Positions 1-7,790 of a stretch of 64,000 nt of DNA are shown here, piece by piece. How positions within the stretch are numbered: the stretch's first letter is position 1; each line of letters starts with the position of its first letter. The position numbers and the translations under genes were made by a program. The notes below the pieces were generated by a model that saw only the letters and a list, made by a program, of their open reading frames with translations, was not told the origin of the DNA and did not search any database. Source of the stretch: Ricordea florida (lineage: Eukaryota > Cnidaria > Anthozoa > Corallimorpharia > Ricordeidae); contig OX453274.1 of NCBI GenBank assembly GCA_949710005.1, positions 12,358,668-12,422,667 of the forward strand, in the 5' to 3' direction.

Positions 1-587
1 TCATAACCGGTCCAACAAATTGTGGAAAAACAAAGTACCTCTTCAATCAGCTAAGAGGGCCATTCCGAAAAATTTTTGATTACATTGTTTTAATATGTCC
101 AACTTATTCTAAGAATAAAACTTATCATAATTTTGCTCGAGGAGATAAACGTTTCTTTGTATTATCACCAGATGCTAGTAACATTGATGAGATTAATGAG
201 TTATTAACTGATTGTCAAACTTTATTTTCGGGAACAAATACATTAATAATTTTAGATGATTGTGCTGTTTCTAATGATTTGAAGAAACGATCAAACAAGT
301 TTATAGATTTAGCATTCTCTGGAAGACATCACGGATTATCAGTTTGGGTTCTCACTCAGCAATTAACATCGATAGCAAAACCATTCCGTGAAAATGTAGC
401 TTGTGTGGTCTCTTTCCATAACCCATCGCAAAAAGGTATGAAGATGTTTTTTGAAGATTATGGAGGAGATATGGATTATGAAACTAGTAAAAAGTTTGTT
501 AAACTCCTGAAAACTGAAAAATATTCTAGACTGTGTTTATCTTTAAGACACCCATTTAATTGCTATTTAGAGATACCTTCGGGGTAG
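1..587 (+). CDS. Packaging ATPase, left copy (5' end cut by window)
   Basis: The frame is open from base 3 and ends at the TAG at 585-587. It encodes an FtsK/HerA-type genome-packaging ATPase, which pumps viral DNA into capsids. The Walker A motif GPTNCGKT lies at the very start and Walker B (LIILDDCA) follows about 80 residues later. An LTQQLTS segment fits sensor/arginine-finger-region sequence. It aligns without gaps to the minus-strand ATPase at 9477-10106, with about two thirds of residues identical by eye. From that copy only some 14 N-terminal residues are missing here. The gene for the helical protein follows after 55 bp, the same order as in the right copy. Codon use is more AT-rich than in the right copy, which points to separate histories. 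Confidence 0.9.
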   Translation, partial: ITGPTNCGKTKYLFNQLRGPFRKIFDYIVLICPTYSKNKTYHNFARGDKRFFVLSPDASNIDEINELLTDCQTLFSGTNTLIILDDCAVSNDLKKRSNKFIDLAFSGRHHGLSVWVLTQQLTSIAKPFRENVACVVSFHNPSQKGMKMFFEDYGGDMDYETSKKFVKLLKTEKYSRLCLSLRHPFNCYLEIPSG

Positions 588-611
588 GCTCCGCCGTATT
601 TCCTGAAGTGA

Positions 612-642
612 TTTAAAAATAGTAAATTTATCACCATAAAAG
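612..642 (+). promoter_or_regulatory. Promoter-like TTTAAA motif before p183
   Basis: GATTTAAAAATAG sits about 30 bp before the ATG. It resembles the TTTAAAGATTTC elements before other genes of this block but is less exact. Confidence 0.35.
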
Positions 643-1194
643 ATGACAAACGTTGAAGATTACATTGAAGAAGAAAAGACTGTAGGAAAAACAGAGGTAA
701 AAGATAATGATGATAATGAACTTGAAATAAAACAAGAATCATTAGCAATTCTAGCAGCTCTTGGAACCACAAAGGAATATTTAGGAGTTGAAATGAGTTT
801 GGGCGATATAAAAAAATTATCAGAAAAAGATGTAGAAAAATATTTTAATCGATATCAAGCGGTAATGGGTAAAAAAATTAACGGTGGATTGGTTGATTCA
901 TCCCTTCAATTAGTTTCCAAACTTATTTCATATTTAGTTCCGGTTGATGATATAGAAGCTCTTTGTGTGGATTTGAAGAATGATGATTTGGTTAATCGTG
1001 AACTGGCAAACATTGTAGGCCTCTTAGCATTGAAAGCAGGAAGACTGACAGCACTTGCTAGCGGGCTGTTCCAGGTTGCTAAACACATAAAATTCAACAA
1101 AAATCAACAAGTTTCAAGGACAATTACAGATAATGCTAGCACAACTGAGCAGGATACTAAGCAAGATGCTAGCGGTACTGATACTGTCTACTGA
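643..1194 (+). CDS. Conserved Polinton helical protein p183 (left copy)
   Basis: A 183-aa protein of unknown function. Residues about 28-155 align with the 163-aa minus-strand protein at 8983-9474: shared stretches include KLSEKDVEKY, GLVD.SLQL and GGRLTAL/AGRLTAL. The predicted secondary structure is mostly helical, with an acidic N-terminus and a polar, low-complexity C-tail. It always follows the packaging ATPase in this window, so a role in virion assembly or packaging is a fair inference. No catalytic motif is visible. The start ATG is preceded by a TTTAAA-type motif. Confidence 0.75.
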   Translation: MTNVEDYIEEEKTVGKTEVKDNDDNELEIKQESLAILAALGTTKEYLGVEMSLGDIKKLSEKDVEKYFNRYQAVMGKKINGGLVDSSLQLVSKLISYLVPVDDIEALCVDLKNDDLVNRELANIVGLLALKAGRLTALASGLFQVAKHIKFNKNQQVSRTITDNASTTEQDTKQDASGTDTVY

Positions 1195-1205
1195 GCATTA
1201 TGTGA

Positions 1206-1239
1206 TTGATTTAAAGATTTCTTAATGATATGTAAAATA
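1206..1239 (+). promoter_or_regulatory. Shared promoter-like motif before p149
   Basis: TTTAAAGATTTCTTAATG occurs here, one base different from the motif before p72 and p322. The upstream ATG at 1225 falls inside the motif, so the next ATG at 1240 is the more likely start. Confidence 0.55.
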
Positions 1240-1689
1240 ATGTCTGAAGAAGTTGTTGATCGGGGTGAAGCCCCTCCCCGCTATGCAGAACAAATTACAG
1301 CTGATCCCAAACCAGAAAATAAAGATACTAAAAAACGGGAAAAAAATCCTAAAAAAGTAGCAGCTGGTAAAAAATTAGCTGAATATAATAAAAAAGCAAA
1401 AGATGCATTAGCCAGGGAAATGAAACGTGAAGAAGAGACACTACGGACGGCGGAGCAAAATGAAAATATAGAAAAGACAAATAATGAATCGAAAGCGTGG
1501 CTACCGGAACTATCTTTTACAACCGTATTATCCATTGTTGGAATAGGCTTTACAGCATTTGATATGTTTATGAGATATTATAAAAATAGAATACCTGATT
1601 TACCACAAGTTCCTACTAAAGTTTCACCCTCAAATATTCCTGTGTCACAATCACCAATAACACAGATTCCGAAAATAGGAATGTTATAA
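1240..1689 (+). CDS. Small single-pass membrane protein p149 with PPRY motif
   Basis: I chose the ATG at 1240 over 1225 because alignment of the upstream motif places 1225 inside the promoter element. The 149-aa product starts with an acidic segment carrying PPRY (about residues 12-15), a PPxY-type WW-domain ligand. A very lysine/glutamate-rich helical stretch follows (about 30-85), then one hydrophobic segment (about 94-112) and a proline-rich tail. This layout suggests an inner virion or membrane-interacting protein, and PPxY motifs are known in adenovirus protein VI and in retroviral late domains. Function here is inference. Membrane protein genes follow directly. Confidence 0.7.
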   Translation: MSEEVVDRGEAPPRYAEQITADPKPENKDTKKREKNPKKVAAGKKLAEYNKKAKDALAREMKREEETLRTAEQNENIEKTNNESKAWLPELSFTTVLSIVGIGFTAFDMFMRYYKNRIPDLPQVPTKVSPSNIPVSQSPITQIPKIGML

Positions 1690-1699
1690 GTAGAAAGTA

Positions 1700-1732
1700 G
1701 TTTAAAGATTTCTTACTGTTTAGTAAAAAATC
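1700..1732 (+). promoter_or_regulatory. Shared promoter-like motif before p72
   Basis: TTTAAAGATTTCTTACTG is followed by TAGTAAAAAATC and the ATG. The same arrangement recurs before p322 at 2431-2461. Confidence 0.6.
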
Positions 1733-1951
1733 ATGTCAAGCGAAAATAAACTTGTGAAAACTGTTACTGATTCAGCAGTCCTTATTGGATTAGCAGCTGG
1801 AGTTGGATATGTGGCTAAAAAGGCTATGAAAGAATCATTTATGAACGATCCATCCTCAAGTATTACAAATTATGCAAAATGGGTCGCTGTATTATCGGGT
1901 AGTATGTACCTAAAAACATATTTAGAGGATCAAAAGATTTTACCAAATTAA
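1733..1951 (+). CDS. Tiny membrane protein p72
   Basis: A 72-aa protein with two hydrophobic stretches, a glycine/alanine-rich one near residues 15-30 and a second near 45-60. It has no recognised domain. Its exact promoter motif and its place between other membrane-protein genes support it as a real gene. A virion membrane or membrane-active role is inferred. Confidence 0.65.
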   Translation: MSSENKLVKTVTDSAVLIGLAAGVGYVAKKAMKESFMNDPSSSITNYAKWVAVLSGSMYLKTYLEDQKILPN

Positions 1952-2013
1952 GGATTTATCGGCTTCACCGGTCCAGCAAAGCTGGTTTATAGACCTGAGC
2001 GAAGCGAAGAAAC
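1952..2013 (+). promoter_or_regulatory. Hairpin-containing leader before p130
   Basis: This short gap lacks the TTTAAAGA motif. It can fold: CCAGCAAAGCTGG forms an inner hairpin and GGTC/GACC can pair around it. p130 may therefore be expressed from the p72 transcript or by a different signal. Confidence 0.3.
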
Positions 2014-2406
2014 ATGGCAACAATAGCAATGATGGTTGGAGGAGCTATTTTTAATGCAACAGCTTTCGTTGGCGGAAACTATCTTGTAAAAAAATTAACA
2101 GGAAAAAATGTTGATACAGAACGAATACGACACGATAAAGCATTAGAAAAATATCAAAGAGATTATGCAGAATATCAGGAAAAAAGACAGAAACTAATTG
2201 ATTGGCAATCTCAACAAAGTGATAATAAATATCAGGCTTCAAAAAATATTTCTAATACCGATGAAGCTTTGAAATTATATAGTCAAATGCATGAACCAAA
2301 ATTTGCGGATTATTATAGACCTAGTGACAATCAAAAGATGGGTGAAATGGCATATGTGGGTGGTGGTATGTTAGCATTAGGTTATGCAGTTAGTAAATTT
2401 TTATAG
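2014..2406 (+). CDS. Conserved Polinton protein p130, two glycine-rich hydrophobic ends
   Basis: A 130-aa protein with a hydrophobic glycine-rich segment at the N-terminus (MMVGGAIF...) and another at the C-terminus (YVGGGMLALGY). A charged, tyrosine-rich coiled region (about 38-80) with a repeated KYQ/YQEKRQKL pattern joins them, followed by a short FADYYRPSD segment. From general knowledge, proteins of this shape are frequent companions of Polinton genes in sea anemones, Hydra and corals, but no function is established. A membrane-bridging or virion-internal protein is my inference. No TTTAAAGA motif precedes it. Confidence 0.7.
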   Translation: MATIAMMVGGAIFNATAFVGGNYLVKKLTGKNVDTERIRHDKALEKYQRDYAEYQEKRQKLIDWQSQQSDNKYQASKNISNTDEALKLYSQMHEPKFADYYRPSDNQKMGEMAYVGGGMLALGYAVSKFL

Positions 2407-2430
2407 GTTATCGTATGTGATTAGTTTAAA

Positions 2431-2461
2431 GATTTCTTACTGATGAGTAAAAAATCTAAAT
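2431..2461 (+). promoter_or_regulatory. Shared promoter-like motif before p322
   Basis: An exact TTTAAAGATTTCTTACTG lies about 11 bases before AGTAAAAAATC and the ATG at 2462, nearly identical to the p72 promoter region. Confidence 0.6.
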
Positions 2462-3430
2462 ATGGCAACCGCTTATACTGAAGATGATGACGATCCTTTC
2501 GGGTTGGGTGAAAAAAACGAACAAGAAGATCCTGATGATTTTGATGAAAATGATCCACTAACTGGTAGAATGCCCTCGCCAAAAAAAGTAAGAGAAACAT
2601 CCACGACTAAGGGGGCTAGACCTAAAACCAAATCAGGATATACACAATTACCAAGTGAAGAGATGGAAATTGAGGTGATCGAAAGAAACAAAGATGAAGC
2701 TTGGGTTAATATTTTAAAAATGTGCCCAAGGGCTAAACCTAATTTTCTTTTCAAATTCAATGAATGGGGTAAAATTGAAGTTGCAATCTCTAGAAATGAT
2801 CCAAAAAAAGTAAAATGGTATTATTTTTCAGATTCTTATGGCGATGTAAACAAAAAATTACCAAAAACAATTAAAGATGCTTTAGGCCCTACAGTGGGAG
2901 AAATTGCTGAAGTTAATGAACGTGAGAAAGAAAAGATAGAAGAATTAAAAAACAATGCGAAAGATAGGATAAAATTTCTAAAAAATATGTCGATGAATAC
3001 CCCAGAAGAACTTAATGAAATTGAAACTATAGAGAGAGAAATTGTTGAGTATGATAACGAGATAGATAACATAGATCGTGAGCAAGAAAGGGTAATTAAA
3101 AATATGTCATTACGAGAGCGAATAAAGTATATCTTCAAAAAATATGGTTTTACAGTATTTGCAGTTGCGAGTGCTGTTGGTGTAGTCATTGGTGTTATAG
3201 TTTCTAATCTTTCAAAAGGATTATCTACTTTAGGAAAAGGTGTTGGAAATGGGTTGAAAGCTCTTGGTAAGAAACTAGGTGAAATATTACCAGGAATGGT
3301 TGGTGCTATTGTGAGCTTTCTATTTAAAACAGCTGGGCAGGTTATTGGATTTTTAGGTGAAAATGCTTGGCTTTTGATAATGGCTGTGGTTTTGTATTTT
3401 GTTGAAAGTATAAAAAAGAGGAGAAAGTAA
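2462..3430 (+). CDS. Conserved membrane-active virion candidate p322
   Basis: A 322-aa protein. Residues 1-50 are strongly acidic, and 60-135 form a mixed domain with aromatic residues. Residues 145-215 form a long charged coiled coil (EREKEKIEELK...). The C-terminal third is a run of hydrophobic segments (about 230-248, 277-297, 300-315) separated by a glycine/lysine amphipathic stretch (KGLSTLGKGVGNGLKALGKK), ending in KKRRK. This C-terminal pattern recurs in cnidarian Polinton-linked proteins. An amphipathic-plus-transmembrane tail fits a membrane-penetration or virion membrane role, by analogy with adenovirus protein VI. That is inference, and I see no enzyme motif. Confidence 0.7.
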   Translation: MATAYTEDDDDPFGLGEKNEQEDPDDFDENDPLTGRMPSPKKVRETSTTKGARPKTKSGYTQLPSEEMEIEVIERNKDEAWVNILKMCPRAKPNFLFKFNEWGKIEVAISRNDPKKVKWYYFSDSYGDVNKKLPKTIKDALGPTVGEIAEVNEREKEKIEELKNNAKDRIKFLKNMSMNTPEELNEIETIEREIVEYDNEIDNIDREQERVIKNMSLRERIKYIFKKYGFTVFAVASAVGVVIGVIVSNLSKGLSTLGKGVGNGLKALGKKLGEILPGMVGAIVSFLFKTAGQVIGFLGENAWLLIMAVVLYFVESIKKRRK

Positions 3431-3469
3431 CAAATTTAAAGATATCATGTTGAGTAGTAAAAATACAAT
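3431..3469 (+). promoter_or_regulatory. Diverged promoter-like motif before p198
   Basis: TTTAAAGATATCATGTTG followed by AGTAGTAAAAATAC matches the shared motif apart from a few bases, directly before the ATG at 3470. Confidence 0.5.
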
Positions 3470-4066
3470 ATGGGTGACTACAATAGAATTTATCCTGGAT
3501 TACCTAATAATTCAGATCCGGTCAATTTCAGACTACAAAAATCAAGTGAAGTATTACAAAATCTTGAGAGAGAAATTAAACATTATGAAGATGTAAGGAA
3601 AAAATACAATAGAGCAAGAGGAATATTTACAAAAATCAGTGTTTGTAGTGGAGTAATTTCAGTTATTCTTTCTGCAAGCGGACTTGGAACTTCTCTTACC
3701 GGTTTTGGAGCTATTATTGGCGTTCCGTTGGGTGTTGTAGGTGGAATTTGTGGTGGGGTATCGGTTGGATTCGGTGCTGCTTCTAAACGACTTTCAAATA
3801 AAGTTAGTAAACACGAACAGACTGTTTCTATAGCAAAATCAAAATTAAACACCATTAACGACTTGGTTTCAAAGGCATTGAAAGATAATGTTATATCCGA
3901 TCAAGAATTTTCTATAATTTTAGCAGAGTTGGAAAAGTTTCAAAAACTAAAACTGGAAATCCGCCAAAAATTTAGTAGAGATACAGAAAAAAACTTAAAC
4001 ATGTCGCAGATAAGAAGAGAAGTTCGTGCAGATCTATTAAAAGAGTTAACCGGTCCCACACATTAA
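3470..4066 (+). CDS. Conserved coiled-coil/glycine-rich hairpin protein p198
   Basis: A 198-aa protein. Residues 22-50 are an N-terminal coiled coil. Residues 52-104 are a long, glycine-rich hydrophobic hairpin (about 16 glycines, no charged residue over most of it). Residues 105-190 form a second charged helical region including DNVISDQEFSIIL. The symmetrical helix-hairpin-helix layout resembles membrane-remodelling or holin/lysin-like proteins, but no family is assigned. It lies in the same plus-strand operon as p322 and the 513-aa protein. Confidence 0.65.
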   Translation: MGDYNRIYPGLPNNSDPVNFRLQKSSEVLQNLEREIKHYEDVRKKYNRARGIFTKISVCSGVISVILSASGLGTSLTGFGAIIGVPLGVVGGICGGVSVGFGAASKRLSNKVSKHEQTVSIAKSKLNTINDLVSKALKDNVISDQEFSIILAELEKFQKLKLEIRQKFSRDTEKNLNMSQIRREVRADLLKELTGPTH

Positions 4067-4075
4067 AAATTTCAT

Positions 4076-4171
4076 ATGAGAGAACTGAAGTGGGTTGTAA
4101 TTGTTTTGCAGGCATTAGAAAAGAATTTAATTGACTTTACATCTTATTCTAAATATAAAGACATGATCTAA
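4076..4171 (+). CDS. Possible 31-aa ORF between p198 and p513
   Basis: An ATG at 4076 opens a 31-codon frame ending with TAA at 4169-4171, filling most of the gap before the next gene. The product begins MRELKWVVIVLQ and is hydrophobic at its N-terminus and polar later. It is supported only by position and by an A/T-rich leader, so it could be chance. Confidence 0.3.
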   Translation: MRELKWVVIVLQALEKNLIDFTSYSKYKDMI

Positions 4172-4191
4172 TCGAAGAAAAAAAGAATAAG

Positions 4192-5733
4192 ATGTTGCTT
4201 ACAGATTTTAAAACCCGATATCCAAACGCAAACCTTGATAAATTTACATTTGTGAATGATTCATTTGGTGGATATATTAAGTGGAAAGTTAATGGAATAA
4301 CAATCATGTCTAATGATGATCCTACTGGGAAAACATGGACTGAAAATCTTTCTAATAATTTGAAAACATTATTATGGAAGGATTTAGGGTTTACCTCTGA
4401 TGAATTGAGTTCATTTCCAAATAGTTTAACCATGACTAACCAAAGTTATCCTATACCAGCTATTAACTTTGACGACTTTACAAGTGACATAACAAAAATG
4501 CTAACCTCACTAGATATATATGTTTCAAATACAAAGAAATTCACAGCAAAGATGCGCGATGTTTTTACCAATCAAGTTGTGACTTTCAAGTTTGGTAAAC
4601 AAAGTAGAAAATGGCTGAATGCTCCAGATATGAATTATTGGCCTCAGCAACTTAACTTTGCAGTTTGGTGTGCAACATCTGGTTGCGGTATTAGTCCTTT
4701 TGAAAGCCTAAATTATCCTAAAGTAGTAAATAGCTTCATTAAGTTTCATATATATTTCACAATAAGACGAATACTGTATGAACTAGGCCTTCCCTTACCT
4801 GATGAGCAACCCTTTGTAATAAACAATAATCCCTATAGTAAAGTAGCATATCAACGTTTGTGTGCAGAATTTAGCATATCAAAAAACTCAGACTTTAGAT
4901 GGAAAGGTGGTAGAAACGGAGGCTTAGGAGATATATTCCTTGATTATGGTTCTGGATACCATGGAAAAGGTGGAGGATATCAAAATGTTCATGTAGTAAG
5001 AAATTACGATCATGAAGCAGACCAATGGCCCGGTGAAGGTGGTAAATTCGCCGATGAAGGTGGTAAGAAAGAAAAGGGTAATCTAATATCATTTATCCGT
5101 AATGATGACTTCGCCAATTTCAAATATGCTTGGTTTATCCCAACAAGTGGTCATGGGCTCACTAAAGCCGGACTTGGTAGATTGAATCGATCTGCTGAGG
5201 CTTTTGTTTATTGTATTTTAGGGGCACAAGTTAACACTAGAAACTCAATTTATGGTAATGGCGGTGGAGCAATCGAGACACAACAAGAATTCTTAGCTTT
5301 ATTTGAAAGTAGTGTGATTGAGAATGACATTTCTAGTTCTATCCAAAGATATCAATTAGCTGTACAAGAAGCGAAATTACGGCTTGATTTGGCTGTCGCT
5401 CCAGGTTTGTGGTTGATGCCAAGTAATATGATCATAAACACAGAGAGCGTGGTTGGATATAATAACAAACTTATGAAAGCGACTAATGATATGAAATTTG
5501 GGGCGAATAATTCCCTAAACACTGAAGCAAAACCGGTTGGAATAAGTCATAACATGGGATCTTCAAAGTTAAAGTTACCTCATTCAATAGTTGAGACAAA
5601 TCCGAAACCAAAAATCCCTCCAACGCAAAATGAAAAGTCAACAAAAGGTCAGTACGTGACTACGCAACATGAAGATAATATATTAGCATTTATAATTGTC
5701 TCTAGTGTATTTGCGTGGTATCTATTTCGGTAG
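4192..5733 (+). CDS. Large conserved Polinton protein p513, C-terminal membrane anchor
   Basis: A 513-aa protein of a type I know from cnidarian Polintons but cannot assign to a function. A conserved core near residues 155-235 includes ATSGCG, FHIYFTIRRILYELGLPLP and NNPYSKVAY. A glycine/charged low-complexity insert follows (about 236-300). A second conserved region (about 310-400) includes KAGLGRLNRSAEAFVY and ends with an ERYQ-like helical part. The C-terminus has a single hydrophobic segment (about 497-512). A structural role such as vertex or internal virion protein is likely from its place among late-type genes, not from a recognised fold. Confidence 0.7.
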   Translation: MLLTDFKTRYPNANLDKFTFVNDSFGGYIKWKVNGITIMSNDDPTGKTWTENLSNNLKTLLWKDLGFTSDELSSFPNSLTMTNQSYPIPAINFDDFTSDITKMLTSLDIYVSNTKKFTAKMRDVFTNQVVTFKFGKQSRKWLNAPDMNYWPQQLNFAVWCATSGCGISPFESLNYPKVVNSFIKFHIYFTIRRILYELGLPLPDEQPFVINNNPYSKVAYQRLCAEFSISKNSDFRWKGGRNGGLGDIFLDYGSGYHGKGGGYQNVHVVRNYDHEADQWPGEGGKFADEGGKKEKGNLISFIRNDDFANFKYAWFIPTSGHGLTKAGLGRLNRSAEAFVYCILGAQVNTRNSIYGNGGGAIETQQEFLALFESSVIENDISSSIQRYQLAVQEAKLRLDLAVAPGLWLMPSNMIINTESVVGYNNKLMKATNDMKFGANNSLNTEAKPVGISHNMGSSKLKLPHSIVETNPKPKIPPTQNEKSTKGQYVTTQHEDNILAFIIVSSVFAWYLFR

Positions 5734-5959
5734 TTCATGGCCATTTCACGTGATTATCATTGTTTTTGAATTAGCGTTCACGTGTAGAACAATAGATTGC
5801 ATACTTTTACGACATAGCAACAAGCAAAATGTAAAGTGGATTTGAAATCGAAAAGTAGATTTTATGTTTACTTCAAAAAGGTCGGTTTCTAACGTCGCTC
5901 AGGAATGCGATTACGTCAATGGAAATTTAAAAAGGTGAATATGATGTAATCAAAACAAA
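5734..5959 (+). promoter_or_regulatory. Intergenic leader of p211
   Basis: A 226-bp non-coding gap. Near its end, AAATTTAAAAAGGTG about 30 bp before the ATG is a weak form of the TTTAAA motif. I see nothing else recognisable in it. Confidence 0.3.
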
Positions 5960-6595
5960 ATGTTAAGCATTACCATGTATGAGTCTGAAACAAGGATTTA
6001 TTTAGATCCGCCGCTGAAAAATCTTCGGGAGATACAACTCCTGGATTGTAATATACAAACCAAAAGATTGATTAATTTCAAGGATCAACAGATATTATTC
6101 AATGACAATAATCAGCCCCTAATAATAATACAACCCGGTACATATTCGTTGCGTGATATTCAATCGATCTTTCTTAATGATACTGATAGGTCAAAGATAA
6201 CAATCATTGAGACAGACACTGTTGACTATCTTTATTCCAATAAGAACTTCAAAATAAAACTTACGAGAGGTTTAGCGGTTGGTTTAGGTATACCCGAAGT
6301 TATAAATCCAGGTAAATTATACCCCATAAATATACAGATTAAGGAACCGCTGAGACTTATGTGTAGTATAGTGGATAATAAGTCTTCATATATGAATAAA
6401 ACCAAATATGGTGAACTTGTGAAACTCTCACCATCAACCCTGCTTGCAAACATACCCTCAAAGGATTATCCAACAATTCCAGTTCGAAAATATGATAGCT
6501 TTATAAACCATTTTGATTTAACCATCTTAGATGTTGAATGGAAAAAACTTGACCTGATGGGTTCTCCCATAACTTTTAGTATAAGATTTAGATAA
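5960..6595 (+). CDS. Virion-like beta-rich protein p211
   Basis: A 211-aa protein predicted to be mainly beta strand. The N-terminus (SITMYESETRIYLDPPLKN) and the C-terminal strand pair (INHFDLTILDVEW ... ITFSIRFR) follow the pattern of a protein family found beside capsid genes in cnidarian Polintons, with typical LANIPSKDYP and VRKYDSFIN-like motifs. I treat it as a minor capsid, penton or fibre-like candidate. The fold assignment is inference. It is the last plus-strand gene before transcription becomes convergent. Confidence 0.55.
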   Translation: MLSITMYESETRIYLDPPLKNLREIQLLDCNIQTKRLINFKDQQILFNDNNQPLIIIQPGTYSLRDIQSIFLNDTDRSKITIIETDTVDYLYSNKNFKIKLTRGLAVGLGIPEVINPGKLYPINIQIKEPLRLMCSIVDNKSSYMNKTKYGELVKLSPSTLLANIPSKDYPTIPVRKYDSFINHFDLTILDVEWKKLDLMGSPITFSIRFR

Positions 6596-6653
6596 TTTTT
6601 TGTTATGTAACTGTTATTTGAGTTATATAACATAATTAGTTCTAATCAATACT

Positions 6654-7163
6654 TTATTTAAAAACAAATATTTCCATCTCTTCAAACATATTTCTAGCTC
6701 GTGGTGAGATTGAAAAGTATGATGATATCCCATTCTTTACATGTTTTTTTATTTTTTTGTAAAACTTATTTTTATCCCAAATTGCTATATTTAAACTAAT
6801 CTCGAATGAAACAATAAATATTTCTGAATTGTCATTAATTTCGTTTTCATTACCTAACTTAATTACATTTTCAAAATATTCTTTATCCAATTTAATATCT
6901 TCGCCATTTTTGTGTGGTTTTACACCTTTTATAATAAATTCTTCACAATATAGTAACCCATCCCTCATTACAATACGGTTTCTATCTTTCAATAGATAAC
7001 AAATTTTAAATCCAAAAAATGTAAAATAAACATTTGATGCAACAATATCTAAATTTTCATTCTCTGAAACACAATTTACAAAATCTTTATTTACTTCATT
7101 AAAGAAATTTTCTGAACATTTTTCTTTATTATCATATTTAATAGTTAATAATTTTATATTCAT
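6654..7163 (-). CDS. Uncharacterised AT-rich protein p169
   Basis: A 169-aa protein with no recognised domain, alternating strand/helix pattern and a basic C-terminus. Its codons are extremely AT-rich, like p190 and unlike the ATPase-capsid-polymerase genes to the right. Upstream, TTAATATTAGTTTAAAGA is shared exactly with p190. The gene is convergent with p211, with 58 bp between the two stops. Confidence 0.6.
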   Translation of the reverse strand: MNIKLLTIKYDNKEKCSENFFNEVNKDFVNCVSENENLDIVASNVYFTFFGFKICYLLKDRNRIVMRDGLLYCEEFIIKGVKPHKNGEDIKLDKEYFENVIKLGNENEINDNSEIFIVSFEISLNIAIWDKNKFYKKIKKHVKNGISSYFSISPRARNMFEEMEIFVFK

Positions 7164-7200
7164 CTTTTAATAATTTATTTTATATCTTTAAACTAATATT
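7164..7200 (-). promoter_or_regulatory. Promoter-like motif of p169
   Basis: On the minus strand TTAATATTAGTTTAAAGA ends about 22 bp before the ATG. The same 18 bases stand before p190. Confidence 0.55.
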
Positions 7201-7752
7201 AAAATCAAATTTTTTTTTATATTTGCAACATTCCCTACAAGAAGCTTTTTGTTTACCATGTTCACATATTCCTTTTCCTTTACACTCTTTACATGTATAC
7301 TTTTGTAATTTGTGTTCACATATTTGTGTGCCTTTACATTCTTTACAGTATGACTTAATTTTATTGTGTTCACATATTTGTGTTCCTCCACACTCTCTAC
7401 AGAAATATTTACACTTACTGTGAATACAATTATATTTATTAATTATAATATCTTTTGCTATTAATTTAATAATCTCCTCATCCGGAAATTTTTTTAACAC
7501 AGTAATAAAATCTTCTTTTCGCATAAAAGATCGTCCTTTAATTTTCAACTCTTTTGCAATATTTTTCAGTTGCACAAATTTCAATTCATCAAGTTTGGGT
7601 TGGGAAGTTTTGAGAAGGGGAATATTAATCTCTGGCACGGGTTCATCAATAATGTTTATTTGTGACTGATTTGGGTTATTATTTCTGGGGGTTGAGATAG
7701 GCATACGAGAATATCCCAATTGTGTTACATTTAATTCTTTTAAATTCTCCAT
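7180..7752 (-). CDS. SAP-like plus tandem zinc-repeat protein p190
   Basis: A 190-aa protein. Residues about 53-90 look like a SAP-type helix-extended loop-helix (KFVQLKNIAKELKIKGRSF), similar in style to the N-terminus of the polymerase in this element. From about 110 to 180 there are four tandem units of 18 residues with the pattern CxECxGxxICEHxxxxxx, each offering C-x2-C-x5-C-x-H ligands for zinc. Proteins built of such CEH repeats are known in large DNA viruses and Polintons. The C-terminus is lysine-rich. A DNA-binding or regulatory role is inferred. Its end overlaps the promoter of p169. Confidence 0.7.
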   Translation of the reverse strand: MENLKELNVTQLGYSRMPISTPRNNNPNQSQINIIDEPVPEINIPLLKTSQPKLDELKFVQLKNIAKELKIKGRSFMRKEDFITVLKKFPDEEIIKLIAKDIIINKYNCIHSKCKYFCRECGGTQICEHNKIKSYCKECKGTQICEHKLQKYTCKECKGKGICEHGKQKASCRECCKYKKKFDFNISLKI

Positions 7753-7790
7753 TTATACTCTCAAAATTTATTCTTTAAACTAATATTAAA
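7753..7790 (-). promoter_or_regulatory. Promoter-like motif of p190
   Basis: TTAATATTAGTTTAAAGA followed by AATAAATTTTGAGAGTATAA directly precedes the ATG on the minus strand. Confidence 0.55.

Noticed and set aside
279-587. Short protein starting at base 279
   Set aside because: The frame is open from base 3 with a Walker A motif, so this is only the 3' part of the ATPase gene.
7000-7760. CRISPR-like regular repeats
   Set aside because: The regular spacing comes from the 18-residue zinc repeats of a coding gene. There are no spacers of unique sequence and the genome is eukaryotic.
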